Source: Talpa occidentalis
Lineage: Eukaryota; Chordata; Mammalia; Eulipotyphla; Talpidae
Length of the DNA: 64,000 nucleotides
Assembly: GCF_014898055.3 (NCBI RefSeq)
Contig: NW_023603184.1
Location: 108,924,615 to 108,988,614 of the forward strand
Reading direction: 5' to 3'
Part shown: one piece after another, positions 9,908 through 22,090 of the stretch
Position numbering within the stretch: the first letter of the stretch is position 1
How the letters are laid out: the number at the start of each line of letters is the position of its first letter
Position numbers and translations under genes: made by a program
Notes under the pieces: generated by a model
What the model was told of the DNA's origin: nothing
Database searches by the model: none
The model's input: the letters and a program-made list of their open reading frames with translations, nothing else

Positions 9908-12367
9908 TCCCTCCCTTTGAGAAATTCAACCTGGCTCTCCTTTTCTTTACCACTCTGAACCTGTCAATGTATTGACTGCCCGCTGATATACTTAAATCAC
10001 ACAAATGGTCAGTAAAACATTTAACATAGTGCCAAGGTCCACAACAAATACTCCACAGATAGTAGCTGTTTTCCTTATTGTACTGTGGAAGTTTACTTCT
10101 CTGAACTTCCCTTAAGAGGCTTGACAGATTAACCAGTACTCTCTGTTTCCCTTGCAAAATATTTTGACTAATACTCATGAAATGCCATGACTATGACAAT
10201 GAGGTCAATTCTCATCAGGTGTCCTGATATATGTTTTGTGAAGATGAAATCTCTTTATTCCTGAACCTGTTTTTTAGTTATAGTTGTTATTTTCATCATG
10301 TAATCTAAATAAATTATTTTCTAAACCAATAAAATATGAATGTGAAAAGATAGAGATTTCTACATAAATCTAATTGAATGCCTTGGATACACTTGATAAA
10401 GGCAAGTCATTAAAATTATGTCAAATTTGTTGTGGCTAAGAAATGTAAAAGAAAAAAATTCTTATAAAAACGTAGATAGATTCTGTGCTCAGATTTCTCC
10501 CCAAGGGTTTATAATTCTTTCATTTTGAGGCACAGTATTCGCAGGTATCTTTTTTGATATGGAACTTAGGTAAATATGGAATTAACCTGATCCTCCTATA
10601 AAAAGAAAAAGGATTTGGTAATTTGGCATGCGGTTTACATAATAAATATAAAAGCATAGCGATAGCATTTTTGTTGTTCTTGTTTACTTAAAAAATGGAT
10701 ATGACATATCCCTTAAATATCCTGTGTTTGATTTACATTTCTGAAACTAGAAAATAAGGGATGAAATATTGTGCTTTTATTTATGATTGTGACCTTTTTA
10801 TAAAGTATCAGTCAGCTCCTGAAGGGAGATAAGTGCCCTGTGGTTGATTCAGAGTCTTCTATTCAATGCAGTGTTTCAAATTTAGAACTTTTCTGGTTTA
10901 GAAACTATAAATTATTTATGCGGTATCAAGCTTTTTAAACCCTGTTTATGACAGGCTGGGGTTGTGCCAATCTTGGTTGAAACGGTCTAAATAATTTATC
11001 TTGTGTTCCTTCAATGTACAATACATTCTGAAGCCCAAGAAATGTTAAGTAAGTTTTATTTTCTTCTCTGCCATGCTGAGGTCAGAGAGGTTAGGCTCTT
11101 ATACATTCTTTGAACACTTCTTGGTCCCTTGTCTTTGCTCAGTGTGCTAGTTTCTTTTTTTACTTTCATATTGTGCCTTTATTTTATATGACATTTCACA
11201 TTTATTGAACTTATTTTTTAAAGTTCCTTTACCTCCCATTAATTATCTCTACTGAAGTTTTAAACATTGTAACTTTAGCTATAAATAAAAGAATACCTTT
11301 GCAAGTAGAGGATTCAGTTATTTTTAGATTTTAGTATCTTCCAGGAATATGAACAATGAATTAGACTTATTTGATTTTACCAAAATGTTTGTATAATTTA
11401 TAAAATAAACATCAAAAGACTTCAAGATTTAGTTAAATAGCTAAAATTTGGACATTTGTTTGAATCTTATTTTCAACATATTATTTCAACTATAGATAAT
11501 GCAAATATAGTTTCCTTCCTTGCATCCTAATTATCTGGAACTACTGGGTATAGTTAGTGTGGAATTTTTATTAATTTTAAAAATAGAGAGTTATGAGGAA
11601 AAAGGAAAGGAATATGATCAGTGCAATTTCTGTCAATTTTAGTAGTCCATTTCATAAAGAAGCAGCAGAATGAATAGACATTAAACACATATATGTGAAA
11701 TTCCTATACTCAGTAGACTGCATGTGCAATATTGCCAGCAACATCTACTCTTTTCTAGCATCCATTCAGATATTTTAGGAACAATTCCCATTTTCAATCT
11801 TGAGATCCACTCATCACTCCCTCCAATAAATGGGATTGGGAGGTAGGTCAGGGGTGAGATATGTCAAGTCTGGTCAATCAGAGTCCCACTTTTCCCTGTC
11901 CTCATTAATTAGTTGAGGCATGCCAGGTGATACATCAAGGCCAGTGAGATTCCTGAGAGGTTCTAGAGACTTTTGGGATAGAGGGAGATAGTCACTATCA
12001 AATAAGAAGCTGAAATTCTGTCAGTTTCTGGAGTTGTTCAAGCTCTCTGATTTTGGAAGGGAGGAGCCTGCTGCAAATGCACCAGGAAAGTGTTGAATAT
12101 GCCAGGTCTTGGTGATACCGTTTGTTTTTCTTCACCAAGATAAACTTATCCCTAGTATTTTCAGTTTCATTACCATTTAATTCATTTTTGCTTAAGTCAT
12201 TTTGAATTAATTGTTCTGTCACTTGCAAGGAAAAATTTTAATTGCTAAATTTTATACAGAAAGAACAATAAATCATCTACACATTATAATATACATGCTA
12301 AATATAAATGACAAAAATGCTTTCATTTAAATTTAATACTTATTTTTAAAAATAAACTGCTGACTAA
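9908..12367. other. No gene recognised
   Basis: About 2.5 kb of AT-rich DNA. The stretch 11750-11990 (with 'tggtcaatcagagtccc' and 'aggccagtgagattcctg') has the look of a decayed mammalian repeat, but I cannot name it. Frames at 9813-10178 (-) and 11998-12228 (-) have no recognisable content, and the first runs into the LTR. Confidence 0.5.
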
Positions 12368-12800
12368 CAGCAGTTTATAACATTATTTAAGTTTCAGATA
12401 TAATACAGCATTTTTAATCACATTTGTATGCACTGTACCATGACCAGCACCAAAAGTCTGATTTCCATCCACCATTCACTTTACCTAACTACCCATTCTT
12501 TCTCCTCTGGTACTACCAATCTCTTCTCTATATCTAAAAATTTGTTTTTGTTTTGTTTGATTTGTTCATTTACTTTGTTTCTTTACATTCTACATACAAG
12601 TGAAATCATACAGCATTTGTCATTCTCTGAGCCTAATACTCTTAAGTTTCATCCATATTGTTGCAAATGACAAGATCCTGTCTATTTTTTATAGCTGATT
12701 AGTATTCTATTGTAGATATATACCACATCTTCTTTATTCATCCACTGATGGATACTTAGGTTGTTTTCTTATCTTAGCTATTGTAATATTCTTTTCTTTA
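12368..12800 (-). repeat. Old L1 3' end, antisense
   Basis: The plus strand shows an antisense old L1 3' UTR ('taacattatttaagtttcag', 'accaaaagtctgatttccatcc') followed by the antisense end of ORF2 ('gtattctattgtagatatat', 'tccactgatggatacttagg'). It is diverged, has no open frame of interest and no TSD. The + frame at 12428-12670 runs antisense to the L1 and is not a gene. Confidence 0.7.
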
Positions 12801-14029
12801 AATATACCAGTTTTGTGTTACAGAGGTTTTAATTTTTCATTTAAATTTGTACATATAATGCAATGTCACAAGGTCCATGGACTTTCTGAAACCAATGCGT
12901 GGACTCCTGATTTAAGTCCCTTCTCTTAAGGGACTCAGAAAATCAGTCCCCAAAATTCTTTATTTCTGAAGTTTTCTTTATTATATATGTTGTGATCAAA
13001 TTTTAGACATGCTTAATAGATGTGCAAGATTATATATTTTCACTTAAAAAAAATAAAGGTATAAAATCCTGACAAATAAATCTTACTAATTTGAGTTTAA
13101 TAATTTACAAATATTGATTTGTTCTGTCATGTTTCTTGCATTTATATTAATGTGTATATATTTTGATGACATTCAGTAGTAATGATTCATAACACTTATG
13201 TACTTATTATTGATTTATCCTTTCTTAGGATGGAGTATTGAAGTTTTGAGTCTTTAGTTATGTAACATTCTTTTATTTTGGACAATTCTCTATCATGTCA
13301 CTTTAGGTGTGTTTGAAAATTTGTTTTGCATTAAATGAGAGTACTTGGCTTTTACCTGAGGGATTTTACTAATTTGTTAAATTAGTTAATAAGTGACATG
13401 CTTGATTTTCTGTTACCTTGTTTTTAGGTCCCTGTTGACTTTATTTTCTCTCTTTATAAGCACCGTAAGTTTAGGTATACGTAAAAAAAAACAATGACAA
13501 AACATTATGTATTTGTTAGCTATTTATCTCTGTGTAACAAATCAATTTAAATTTCAGTGATTTAAAACAACATTTGTTTAACTCAGATTCATTGGGTCAA
13601 CAATTTAGGGTGAACTTCGATGGCTCCATTGAAATTTTTCATGTATTAAGCAGGGCATCAATTATGGTGACAGAAAAGCAACAAGGACACATGCCATCAA
13701 GCAGAATTGTACTCATGGTGACATATCAGTATTCAAAAACATAGGACTTTATTCTAGAGAGTAAAGACAAAGGTCATCAAGAACAATTATTGAGCAGCCA
13801 CTACCAGGGATCAGAACTGGGCCTTAATGAAGTAACATTTCCTACCTCTGAGTGGGGGACCTTGGAACATTTGCTCGGCTGGATTTCCGAATTTCTATGG
13901 AACGTAAGTTTGATCCTTCTCTTTTTAGAATGGGAATGTCTGTTATGACCCTGCCATGTTTCACTTATTGTAGATTGGGTGTAATGTTGTCAGGTAACTT
14001 GTCTTTTAAGTTCAGGAATTCTCTGGGTC
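12801..14029. other. No gene recognised
   Basis: AT-rich unique sequence. The small + frame at 13852-14052 overlaps the edge of the next L1 insertion and has no family resemblance. Confidence 0.5.
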
Positions 14030-14045
14030 AAGAGGGACTGAATTC

Positions 14046-14833
14046 GTTGTGAATATGTACCACATCTTCTTGATCCAGTCATCTATTTTTTGGGTATTTG
14101 GGTTGTTTCCAGAGCTTAGCTATTGTAAATAGTGCTGCTATAAACATAGGGGTGCAGGTGTCCTTTTGAATTAATGTTTCTGTGTGCTTTAGGTAAATAC
14201 CTATTAGTGGAATTGCTGGATCATATGGAAGCTCCATCTTTAGCAGGTTGAAGAATTGCCACACAGCTTTCATAGTGGTTGGACCAGTTTTTACTCCCAG
14301 CAGTGCAGGAGAGTTCCTTTTTCTCCACATCCTTGCCAACATTTGCTAGGTTTTTTTTTTTTTTTATATATGTGCCATTCTCACTAATGTAAGATGATAT
14401 CTCATTGTAGTTTTGATTTGCATTTCCCTGATTAGAAGTGATGGAATATTACTCAACAATCAACAAAGATAAACTCATGCAATTTGCAGCATCAGGGATG
14501 AAGCTGGAAGGGATCATGCTCAGTGAAATAAGCCAGAAAGAAAAAGAAAAATACCAGATGCTGTCACTCATAGCGGGAAGTTAGAAAACCTAAATAAGGG
14601 ACCAGGAAAAAATCCAATCCTAATAAAGTAAAAATCAAAATCAACAAGCAACTATAAGCCAGAGACACACTATGTGGTGGGGGGAGGCAGGAGGGAGTAG
14701 GATCAAAACAAGGGGGATGGGAATTGTATGGGGACTATAACCCGGATGAAAATGCATACATTGTGCAAAAATGAAAAATGATGTAAAAACTGTATAAAAT
14801 AAAATATAAAAATATATAAAAAATGGAAAAAAA
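14046..14833 (+). mobile_element. Twin-primed (5'-inverted) L1 insertion
   Basis: Positions 14046-14440 are antisense ORF2 3' sequence. The frame at 14079-14342 on the minus strand reads MLARMWRKRNSPALL… and [16 protein letters not shown], the ORF2 C-terminal region. From about 14441 the sequence flips to sense: ORF2 end ('ggaatattactcaac', 'gaagggatcatgctcagtgaaataagcc'), then a G-rich 3' UTR (14673-14700) and an A-rich tail to 14833. Compared with 61700-61830 of the full-length L1, the two arms meet with only a few bases of the source missing. A perfect 16-bp TSD (AAGAGGGACTGAATTC) lies at 14030-14045 and 14834-14849. The 3' UTR carries the 'gcatacattgtgcaaaaatg' segment. Confidence 0.93.
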
Positions 14834-14849
14834 AAGAGGGACTGAATTC

Positions 14850-15262
14850 AGAATAAATGTAGATCTCAAGATTCTGAACTTTGAGTAGAGGAGTGAGTAT
14901 ATCTTGCCCGTGAGAGGGATGTGAATAATTATGACCAGAGCTCAAGCTGTGGCAAGTTGTAAAATTGTCCACAACTATTTCTCTCCCATCTCTGCATCCC
15001 TTTCCAATGTAATTTTGCACATCCCTTGGGTCTATGCTGATGTTGTAATTTGCTTTCTCTAACAAAATATAATATAAATATGATCATGTTTCAGATCTGG
15101 ATTTCAAGAGGACTTGCATGTTTCCATGTAATCTCTTGGGAACTTCCCCCATTAACATATAAAACCCACAGGCTGTAATGCTGGAACATGTGTGATGACT
15201 TGGAGTAAAGATTATCTCTCCCAGCAGAGACCTTCCTAAACTAGTTAGTTTCCAGCTCACTT
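14850..15262. other. No gene recognised
   Basis: Unique DNA between two young insertions. The minus frame at 14703-15065 spans the L1 edge and is not a gene. Confidence 0.5.
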
Positions 15263-15277
15263 AGAAGCTGATCTCAG

Positions 15278-15543
15278 GGCCTCCCCAGTGGTGCAGAGGG
15301 TTGAGCTCAGCGCTGTGAAGCTATCTGCAGCCTCTGCAGCACAGGTTCTGTTCCCAGTCAGCCAGGGAGACACCCACATGGTGTGGCAGACCTCTCTGTC
15401 TTGCCTGCTGCTCCCCTCAGCAGTGTTTTCAGTCTGTCTGCTTCTTCTGCTCCCCCCTCTGACTCTGGTGAATCCTCACACCCTCCCGTGCCTCTGGCCT
15501 GTATCCCAGTTCTTTTATAAATAAATAAATCTTTTAAAAAAGA
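15278..15543 (+). mobile_element. tRNA-derived SINE, full length, plus strand
   Basis: The head 'ggcctccccagtggtgcagag' is followed by a degraded B box ('aggttctgttccc'), the body with 'ctgctgctcccctcagcagtg', and the tail 'ttttataaataaataaatctttt'. A 15-bp TSD with one mismatch (AGAAGCTGATCTCAG / AGAAGCAGATCTCAG) lies at 15263-15277 and 15544-15558. Subtype with 'ggcctgtatcccagttctt'. Small frames on both strands here are SINE-derived. Confidence 0.9.
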
Positions 15544-15558
15544 AGAAGCAGATCTCAG

Positions 15559-16276
15559 TTGCATTAGTGTGACCAATTGAGAACAGAACTGGCCAGCTGA
15601 CCATCATCCAAACTGCTTACCCATAGAATCATGAGCTAAATAAATGTTGGTGTTTTAGCCCAGTAAGCTTTTGTGTGGTTTGTTACACAGTAAAATTTAC
15701 CTGATACACTTTTCTATTAGTTCTATTTCGCTTTTTCAAAAAGATTCTAGAATATGTCTTCATCAAAATGAATAAAAATAATATCACTTTGAATCTCTTG
15801 TTAGGAGTGATGGACTTACTGAACGTATCATCATATTTTTATTTGTATTTCATTCAGCATATTTAATATCAATGTTTTTTCCACCGACCTTTGTATTCCA
15901 TTTTTCTTATTATTAAATAAATTTTAATAATAAATTTTATTGATCATTCCATTGGGTGGAGTTTATCTTTGCATGTTTTTAAGGGAAGAATAATGGATTA
16001 TTTATTTTCATAGCTCTTTTATGCCTCAGGATACCTTTCAGTGGTTATTGCAAACAAACAACCTTAGAACACAAACACTTCAAAATCGTACAGACATTAC
16101 TTTACTCTTCAAGTGGCCTGTGTATTACAGGAGAAAGAGTTTAGCTATTTTTTTACATATCAGTTTCATGTATTCTTCCTGAATGTTTATAGGTCTTTTC
16201 CTATTCACCCTTGAAATTATTTTTTTCCAGATGATTTCTAAGAATGGGTACTTGTACTCAGACTCAGATCTTTGGG
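15559..16276. other. No gene recognised
   Basis: AT-rich unique DNA. Around 15885-15945 it is a dense AT stretch (ttattattaaataaatttta). Confidence 0.5.
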
Positions 16277-16394
16277 TTTTTTTTTTTTTTTTTTTTTTTT
16301 TGGTGGGACCCTCGCGATGGCCGGGGATCGAACTGGCGCTGCAGAAGCTGCCGGCAGCCTCGCAACCCAGCGCTCAACCACTGCGCCGCCAGGG
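16277..16394 (-). mobile_element. Short-form tRNA-derived SINE, minus strand
   Basis: A 25-nt T-run is followed by 93 bp that, read on the minus strand, is only the tRNA-like head of the local SINE. The A box (tggcggcgcagtgg) and B box (agttcgatcccc) are present, and the head stops at 'gcgagggtcccacc' directly before the poly(A). The copy at 38055 stops at the same place. GGGTTTTTTT occurs on both sides, but the T-run makes the TSD ambiguous. The first bases of the head (gggcct) are missing. Confidence 0.8.
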
Positions 16395-17451
16395 TTTTTT
16401 TAATAACACTGGAGAACGTTTTTCTCTTTATTAATTATTACTTTGACTCCATTTGTTCTCATTTGTCCTTGCAAGTGGACAAATTGGATTTTTGCTTTGT
16501 ATACTGTACTGGCATTAAAATTTTATTACTTTCACTATGTTATTTTCAATTTGGGTAGCTTCTTTGGTTATTCTTCTGAATCAATGATTCAGTTTTTATT
16601 TTCTTAATCTTATATAATAAACATGTAAATATTATTTACTACAGAAAGTACTCTGGGAAATTGTACTATTTTCTTTCGATAATTTATATTCCTCTATTTT
16701 TTTTTCTTGTCTTCTCTCTCTTTTCTCCCCTCTTACAGAGTCCTAGTATTTGGATATGGACCTTCTAGGATTCCTTTATATCTCCTGTTGTTTCTTTCTT
16801 GTTTTCCACTGTTTGGATTTTGTTTTGTTTGGTTTTGTTTTTGCTCCTTAGTCTGCAAGTTTCTTTCAACTTCATATTGTAGTCTGTTTCATATATTTCA
16901 GCAATTCACATTACTGAAGATTTGGTTCAGTCTAATCAATAGTTAAAATACAGATTTACTAAATTCTTATGATCCATTCAGTTTTTTAAATAATGAAATG
17001 GACACAGGAAAAAAATATGCACATTTTATGTCATTCCTTTTATATACTTGAATAATTTCACCCATATTTAAAATATCAAGCTCACTTTCATGCCCCTAGA
17101 AACAATTTAAAGGTTCAGAGCTTTTGCCTGTATGCTTTTCTTTGTACATTCACCCTGTCTTAAATTATCATCCCCAATATAATAACTGCTGAATGAATAT
17201 GTGACTTACTATTGTCTTTTAGTTTGGGTCTAGTTTTATATTCTATCAGTCTACAGAATATTTCCTAACACTTGTCTTGTTACTTAAACTTGACATGCTG
17301 CTAAGGCAGACTCATCATCTTGGTGTCACCATTCTTCCTGTCATATTAGTGCTAAAGCTTATGAAGTCAATATTATTTTCAAAGAGTAAAAATTCAGATG
17401 TGTAAATGTAACATTTTGTTACACTGAAAATTTAATTATATTTTTACCTTA
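16395..17451. other. No gene recognised
   Basis: AT-rich unique DNA. The + frame at 16707-16946 codes a Phe/Cys/Ser-rich low-complexity chain from T-rich DNA, with nothing to support a gene. Confidence 0.5.
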
Positions 17452-17467
17452 GGCATCATTCCTTCTT

Positions 17468-17754
17468 TTTTTTTTTTTTTAAATATTTATTTATTTATTT
17501 ATACATATAAGCACTGGGTACAGTCAGAAGTGCGGGAGGGTGAAAGAGCTCACCAGAGCCAGAGCGGGGAGCAGAGCAGGCAGAAGGACCGAAGTACACT
17601 GCTGAGGGGAGCAGCGGGCAGCAGGAGAGGTCTGCGCGCCATGCGGGACCCTCCTCTGGTGGCCGGGGAGCAGCTGGGGATCGAACCAGCACTGCAGAGG
17701 CTGCGGGCAGCTTCACAACCCAGCGCTCAACCGCTGCTCCACTGGGGAGGCCCT
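17468..17754 (-). mobile_element. tRNA-derived SINE, full length and well preserved, minus strand
   Basis: T-run and 'atttatttatttatttata' at the left, antisense head ending 'actggggaggccc' at the right, and an intact antisense B box (ggatcgaacc, in gggatcgaaccagc). A perfect 16-bp TSD (GGCATCATTCCTTCTT) lies at 17452-17467 and 17755-17770. It is the subtype with 'gcactgggtacagtcagaag'. Good preservation suggests a younger copy. Open frames at 17495-17716 (-) and 17530-17820 (+) exist only because the SINE is GC-rich. Confidence 0.93.
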
Positions 17755-17770
17755 GGCATCATTCCTTCTT

Positions 17771-18839
17771 ATAGTAATAAAGCAGCCCAAGCATTTCTTA
17801 AAAAAACTCAGTCATTTTAATGATTTCTTAATTATTAAACTCAATCAAATTTAGATATCGTCAGTCATTCATATTTAATACTTATATGTTTATATATACA
17901 GAAATTTATTATCTATAATATTATGTATAATACAGTTTTATATTTCCTGGTATTTCTCTGTTTACTAGGGGTGCAGTGTTGATGGGCAGGAGTCCCTGTC
18001 TCAATCTTTATCTGCCCTGCACTGCCATGGACTATAATGTATAATTCTCATGCCATCAACCTTGTTTGTCAGAATCAGTTCTTACATTTGCTAAGATGCC
18101 TTTGGGTACTATTACACTGGGGCAGCTGAGGTTCCCATGTCACTTTCTGCTTCATCACCGTATCTGACACCATTTTGGGCCATCAGCACTCTCAAATTCT
18201 ATTCCTCCTCCATGACTGTTGAGATACAGGACTATCACCAAGATCTGAGACATCACAAGCCCTGATGCCAGTGTAATATATAAAATTCTTCCATTTTAAC
18301 CTTGGACCCCTAAGGATAAAGAAAAGTTGTACATTTTTTTTTTTTTACTTCCTTTGATCCATAATACAGGAACTTGGAGAAAGCAGAGGAGGTACTGCCC
18401 AATGGGGGTAGTGTTCAAAGTCTTTACTGTCACTGTGTAAGCTCTCTTATTCCCACTTACTTGTCTTCTTTCTTTCTAGGGAGAGCTTGCATGAAGGGAG
18501 GGCAGAGAAAGTTTTTGATATTTTTCCTTCAAAATAGTCTGTGTTACATGTGCAAAGCAGCTTATTTTTATTTTTATTATTATTAAATTTAAAGCAAAAA
18601 CTCAATGTCTTTGTTCTCTTATCCCTCTCGGACAGTCCAAATAGAGCAAAACCTTTTTCATGCCTCTCAGTCCAATTGAAGGTAGGTCAAGGGGTAAGGC
18701 TCATGTGGAGAAAACATAGCAGTTATTACTTCCTGTCTCCTGTTAAGTTTGGACTTACCTTGAATTCTTTCCTCTTTTTGGCTTCTATGTCCAAGATCCA
18801 AGGCCCTCTTTTCTTTAAAATATTTCCCCCTATTTGTCA
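17771..18839. other. No gene recognised
   Basis: AT-rich flanks with a slightly GC-richer section at 17980-18260 that I cannot assign. Frames at 18374-18586 (+) and 18541-19095 (+) overlap each other and show no domain. Confidence 0.45.
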
Positions 18840-19310
18840 CTTCCTTTCTATTCTGACAGCTACTGCCCTAGTGAAGACCCTGTCAAATACCAGGATTACT
18901 GAAATGGCCTCTCAGCAGACTTCATTGACTCTAGTCTCTTGCAATTTGAATCTATCTTCTGTATTTTTGTTGGAATACTTTTCTTTAAATGCCACTTTTA
19001 TCATTTCACTCCTCTATTCAAAAATCTACAATGGTTGTCCACTGGGTCAAGTTAAAAAAAATTGGCTTTACTTCTGTGCTGAGTGTAACAGATAATCACT
19101 ATAAAACCTGATTTTTCCCTAGTTTCATCAAGAATCTTTTAAGTTGGTTTCTTTATTAGTCATCTTAATTTTGGCTTTGAACTTATGTTGCATCTTTTGT
19201 CAGTAATGTCAGCCCCTTTTAATTCTTGTTATTTTGACTTTTAACCATCTCTCAGGACCGAGCTCAAGTCTTACCCTTTTCCTGATGTCTCTTCACCAGC
19301 GAAAACAATT
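18840..19310 (+). repeat. Probable ancient LINE (L2-like) fragment
   Basis: 'gattactgaaatggcctctcagc', then 'cactcctctattcaaaaatctacaatggttg', then 'gagctcaagtcttaccc' follow in the order seen in a common old mammalian repeat (ggattactgcaatagcc…ctgctcaaaaccctccaatggc type). Divergence is high. I think of L2 but am not certain of the family. Confidence 0.4.
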
Positions 19311-19344
19311 CACAGTGGTGTCTTTTATTTGGATCCATAGCTCT

Positions 19345-19520
19345 TAAAATTCTGGAGACAGAAATGGCTTTTAAAAATTACAGTAGCCAGGTTGTACTCC
19401 ATCCCAAATAAACCAGAATGCCTAGGGGTAGGAATAGGCATTGGTATAATTTAGATTCCCAGGTGATTTCAATGTGTGGTTTTGTTTTGCTACAATGTAC
19501 TTCAGCTGTCCATGATTTTG
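19345..19520 (+). repeat. MER5A-like hAT transposon remnant
   Basis: 'aaaattacagtagccaggttgtactcc' and 'ggcattggtataatttagattcccaggtgatttcaatgtg' match the layout of MER5-type elements (…gggcatcggtatttt…ccccaggtgattctaatgtg). Terminal inverted repeats are not preserved. Confidence 0.55.
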
Positions 19521-19928
19521 CACTGGGTGTATGTGGTCTAATATTAAGATCCGATTATTTTTTGTTATTCATCTAGATTGCGACATACCAATGGAAAGAG
19601 CACAGCTTTTATATTCCAGAGGCTGCAGGTGCTCCACCCAGGCCCCCTTGGATCCTTTCCACACAGTTTGCCCTTCCTACAGACTTGGCATGATTTTGAT
19701 TCCAGTCAGCATTTGTGAACCTTCTTTGTCCAACCTCAGGTTCCTTATCAAATGAACAATGAGTTTGGTTGGGAGTGTAAAAGACTAGCTCCTTTGCATC
19801 TGGTTTGGGTAGATTTCAAAATTTCCTACAGGATCAGGTCAAGGTTACCCTCCATGGGAGTTACTCTAAAGTACATCCTCGAATGATAAAATTCAATGAA
19901 GAAATACTATATCAGGGATTCTTGACAT
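19521..19928. other. No gene recognised
   Basis: Unique sequence. The + frame at 19531-19755 has no recognisable domain. Confidence 0.45.
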
Positions 19929-19944
19929 AAGAAATAGAAACACA

Positions 19945-20217
19945 TGGGCCTCCCTGGTAGCACAAGGGGTTAAATCTCAGCACTATCAAGCTCTTGGCAG
20001 CCACTGTAGCATGGGTTCCATCCCTGGCCAGGTTGCTGGCCCACATGGCACAGCAAACCTCTCCTGTCTCGCCTGCTGCTCCCCTCAGCAGTGTATTTTA
20101 GTCAGTCTGCCTGTTCTGTTCCCCATTCTGTCTCTGGTGAATCATCTCACCTCCTGTACCTCTGGCCTACATCCCAGCTCTTGTATGCATAAATAAATAA
20201 AATAAATCTTTAAGCAA
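19945..20217 (+). mobile_element. tRNA-derived SINE, full length, plus strand
   Basis: Starts 'gggcctccctggtagcacaag' after a T, has a B box remnant ('gggttccatccc'), and ends 'ttgtatgcataaataaata…aaatctttaagc'. A perfect 16-bp TSD (AAGAAATAGAAACACA) lies at 19929-19944 and 20218-20233. Subtype 'ggcctacatcccagctctt'. Confidence 0.92.
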
Positions 20218-20233
20218 AAGAAATAGAAACACA

Positions 20234-20729
20234 ATTTAATGAAACCTTTGTACAAATACAGGGTTTTTCTATAGAAATACATATATTAAATGTAATTTAA
20301 AAATTCTGGGTACATGAAATCTTACCTTGGGTAGGAAATACGAACTAAGTAAAATTTTATTGACAATAGTTATAAAAATATCTGAGGAATAGTTTGGGAC
20401 CAGGCAGTGTAGTGACAGGGCAATTTGTATTCTGTTATATTGCAATTAAACAACAGAGTGGGAGAACCTACCTTTGATCTCATGAAAGGAAGTTGAGAGG
20501 AACTTTTCCTCTTGACCTGATTACTAGTGCACAAAGATGAAAATAAACAAGTGATTTTAGGTTCCTGTCATTGCACTCCAGGGTTCAGATAATGATTCAA
20601 AGAAATCTGGGGAGATATTAGCATGAGAGAAAAAATTAGAGAATGGATCAGCTAAGTGAGTTTTCAGGGCTGAGAGACTGGAGTGCTGTCCAGCCACTTT
20701 GCTTTCAATCTCTCCCTCAAATTTCTGCT
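20234..20729. other. No gene recognised
   Basis: AT-rich unique DNA grading into GC-richer sequence. Confidence 0.45.
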
Positions 20730-21060
20730 CTCCCATTTATCACAGGGGAGCTGGCCTCTTCATGGCGCATATTTTAGGTTCTATATAGATCAGTTGGTTT
20801 CCAGTTTCTTTGGGCCAAGGGAGACATTAGCCAGAAGCTGAGAGGCAAGTGAGGAAGGGTATTTCCTCACCTTTCACTATGCCTTAGTGATTGTAGTTCC
20901 TTCTATGCAGTTCCAATTCCCATTCTATCCAGACAGGCCTGCCTGTGTTCCAGCTTCCACCAGGGGCTCTAGATCCTGGACCCTGGTAATATGATCTGCC
21001 TGGGTCTCTCTAGGGGAAGGGCTGTGGGGTCTCCTGCTGTCATCAAGCTGAGTTTTCTGT
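20730..21060. repeat. Probable ancient interspersed repeat, unassigned
   Basis: 'ggagctggcctcttcatgg', 'gttggtttccagtttctttgggccaagggag' and 'cctggaccctggtaatatg' recall a dispersed mammalian repeat with the same order of motifs. I cannot name the family. Confidence 0.35.
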
Positions 21061-22085
21061 TTCCTACCATACAGTACAACTCGGTAGTTTTGGGCATGGG
21101 GAAGGGAGACTAGAGCGAGACAACCGGGAAGAGAAAGACACTGAAAATCCTCAGCATGCTATCTTCATGGGGTGAGAGAATTTGTACTCAGTGCCCATGA
21201 GACTGGTGGAGAAAGGGAGTTAGCGTTTTATTTCCCAGCTGGACATCTCCTTCGGCAGTTCCTAGCTGAGCCAGAGAGAAGCCAGTGGAAGGTGGCAAGG
21301 GCAGCTATGGAACAGAGAATACTCTGTACCAGGCAGATAGTTTCCCTTCAGCTTAGTGGATGTGGGGAAATGTAACCAAGCTTATGTCACCTTGACAATA
21401 CTTCTACCTAAGAGTCCTGTTAATTGGCTTGGAGGACACCAACTTAATAAAGAGGCTAGTGGGGGGATTGAAGAGGGGCAGTGTAGAGTAAATGGAATTG
21501 ATCAGGTTTTTTGCCCTCTAGCCTCTGTGACTGTCTTGATCTTGTTGATGCAGAAGGCACTTGGGAGTGTGGGTGTGGGGCATGCCGTGCCTGATTGTGG
21601 ACACCTGGAGTATGGGTGCGGGCGTGTGTAAGTGGGCACACCTGAGCCTAGAGGCTAGGTACGTTAAGGGGGCCATCTCTCAGATGAGAGTATGGCCGCG
21701 GGAGTTTGAGTGACTACAGAAGAGGCAGAGAGAAGGCGGAGAGTACCCAGAGAAAGAGCATAAAGATTTGTGAGGAGGCTGGGAGGCTCACTTGCCTGCT
21801 TGCCTCCAGACCCCCTGCCTTGCCTGCCTGCTTTACCAGCCTGCAGGCTTACCACTAGGGGCAGGAAACTGTACTGCCGCTGCATCTACCATACCAAGGG
21901 CCCTTTTGGTCTTCTGAGCATACAAAGAATCCCTTTCGAGAAAACCAGCCTTTATATACCCGCCACACAGAAGACATCTGTTGGCAGCTGATGTCATCTA
22001 GGTAAGTGATTGCCATTAACAGAGTTTTACCACAGAGTGAATTTTGGTAAAGAAAACTTGTTTCTTCTCCTGCAACCCCACCTAG
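21061..22085 (-). other. GC-richer LTR-like block with minus-strand TATA box
   Basis: About 1 kb of GC- and CpG-richer DNA next to the solo LTR. The minus strand carries a clean TATA box (GGTATATAAA, plus 21951-21960) and, far downstream, AATAAA (plus TTTATT 21227-21232). This could be a second, older LTR or another promoter-bearing element. I found no matching TG…CA ends. Frames at 21172-21375, 21356-21631 and 21770-21991 (+), and 21456-21641 and 21664-21885 (-), show no domain. Confidence 0.35.
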
Positions 22086-22090
22086 AGAAG

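Noticed and set aside
9600..9965. Plus-strand LTR reading with 'ctgtaaaaggg' as TATA box
   Set aside because: The TG…CA ends, the 5-bp duplication and the position of AATAAA fit one minus-strand LTR over 8891-9902 better. The plus-strand reading has no polyadenylation signal or boundary.
16244..16558. Overlapping frames with a poly-Phe run
   Set aside because: They translate the T-run and the short SINE. Not coding.
18541..19095. 184-codon + frame
   Set aside because: Overlaps an ancient LINE-like repeat and starts in a poly-pyrimidine stretch. No recognisable protein family.
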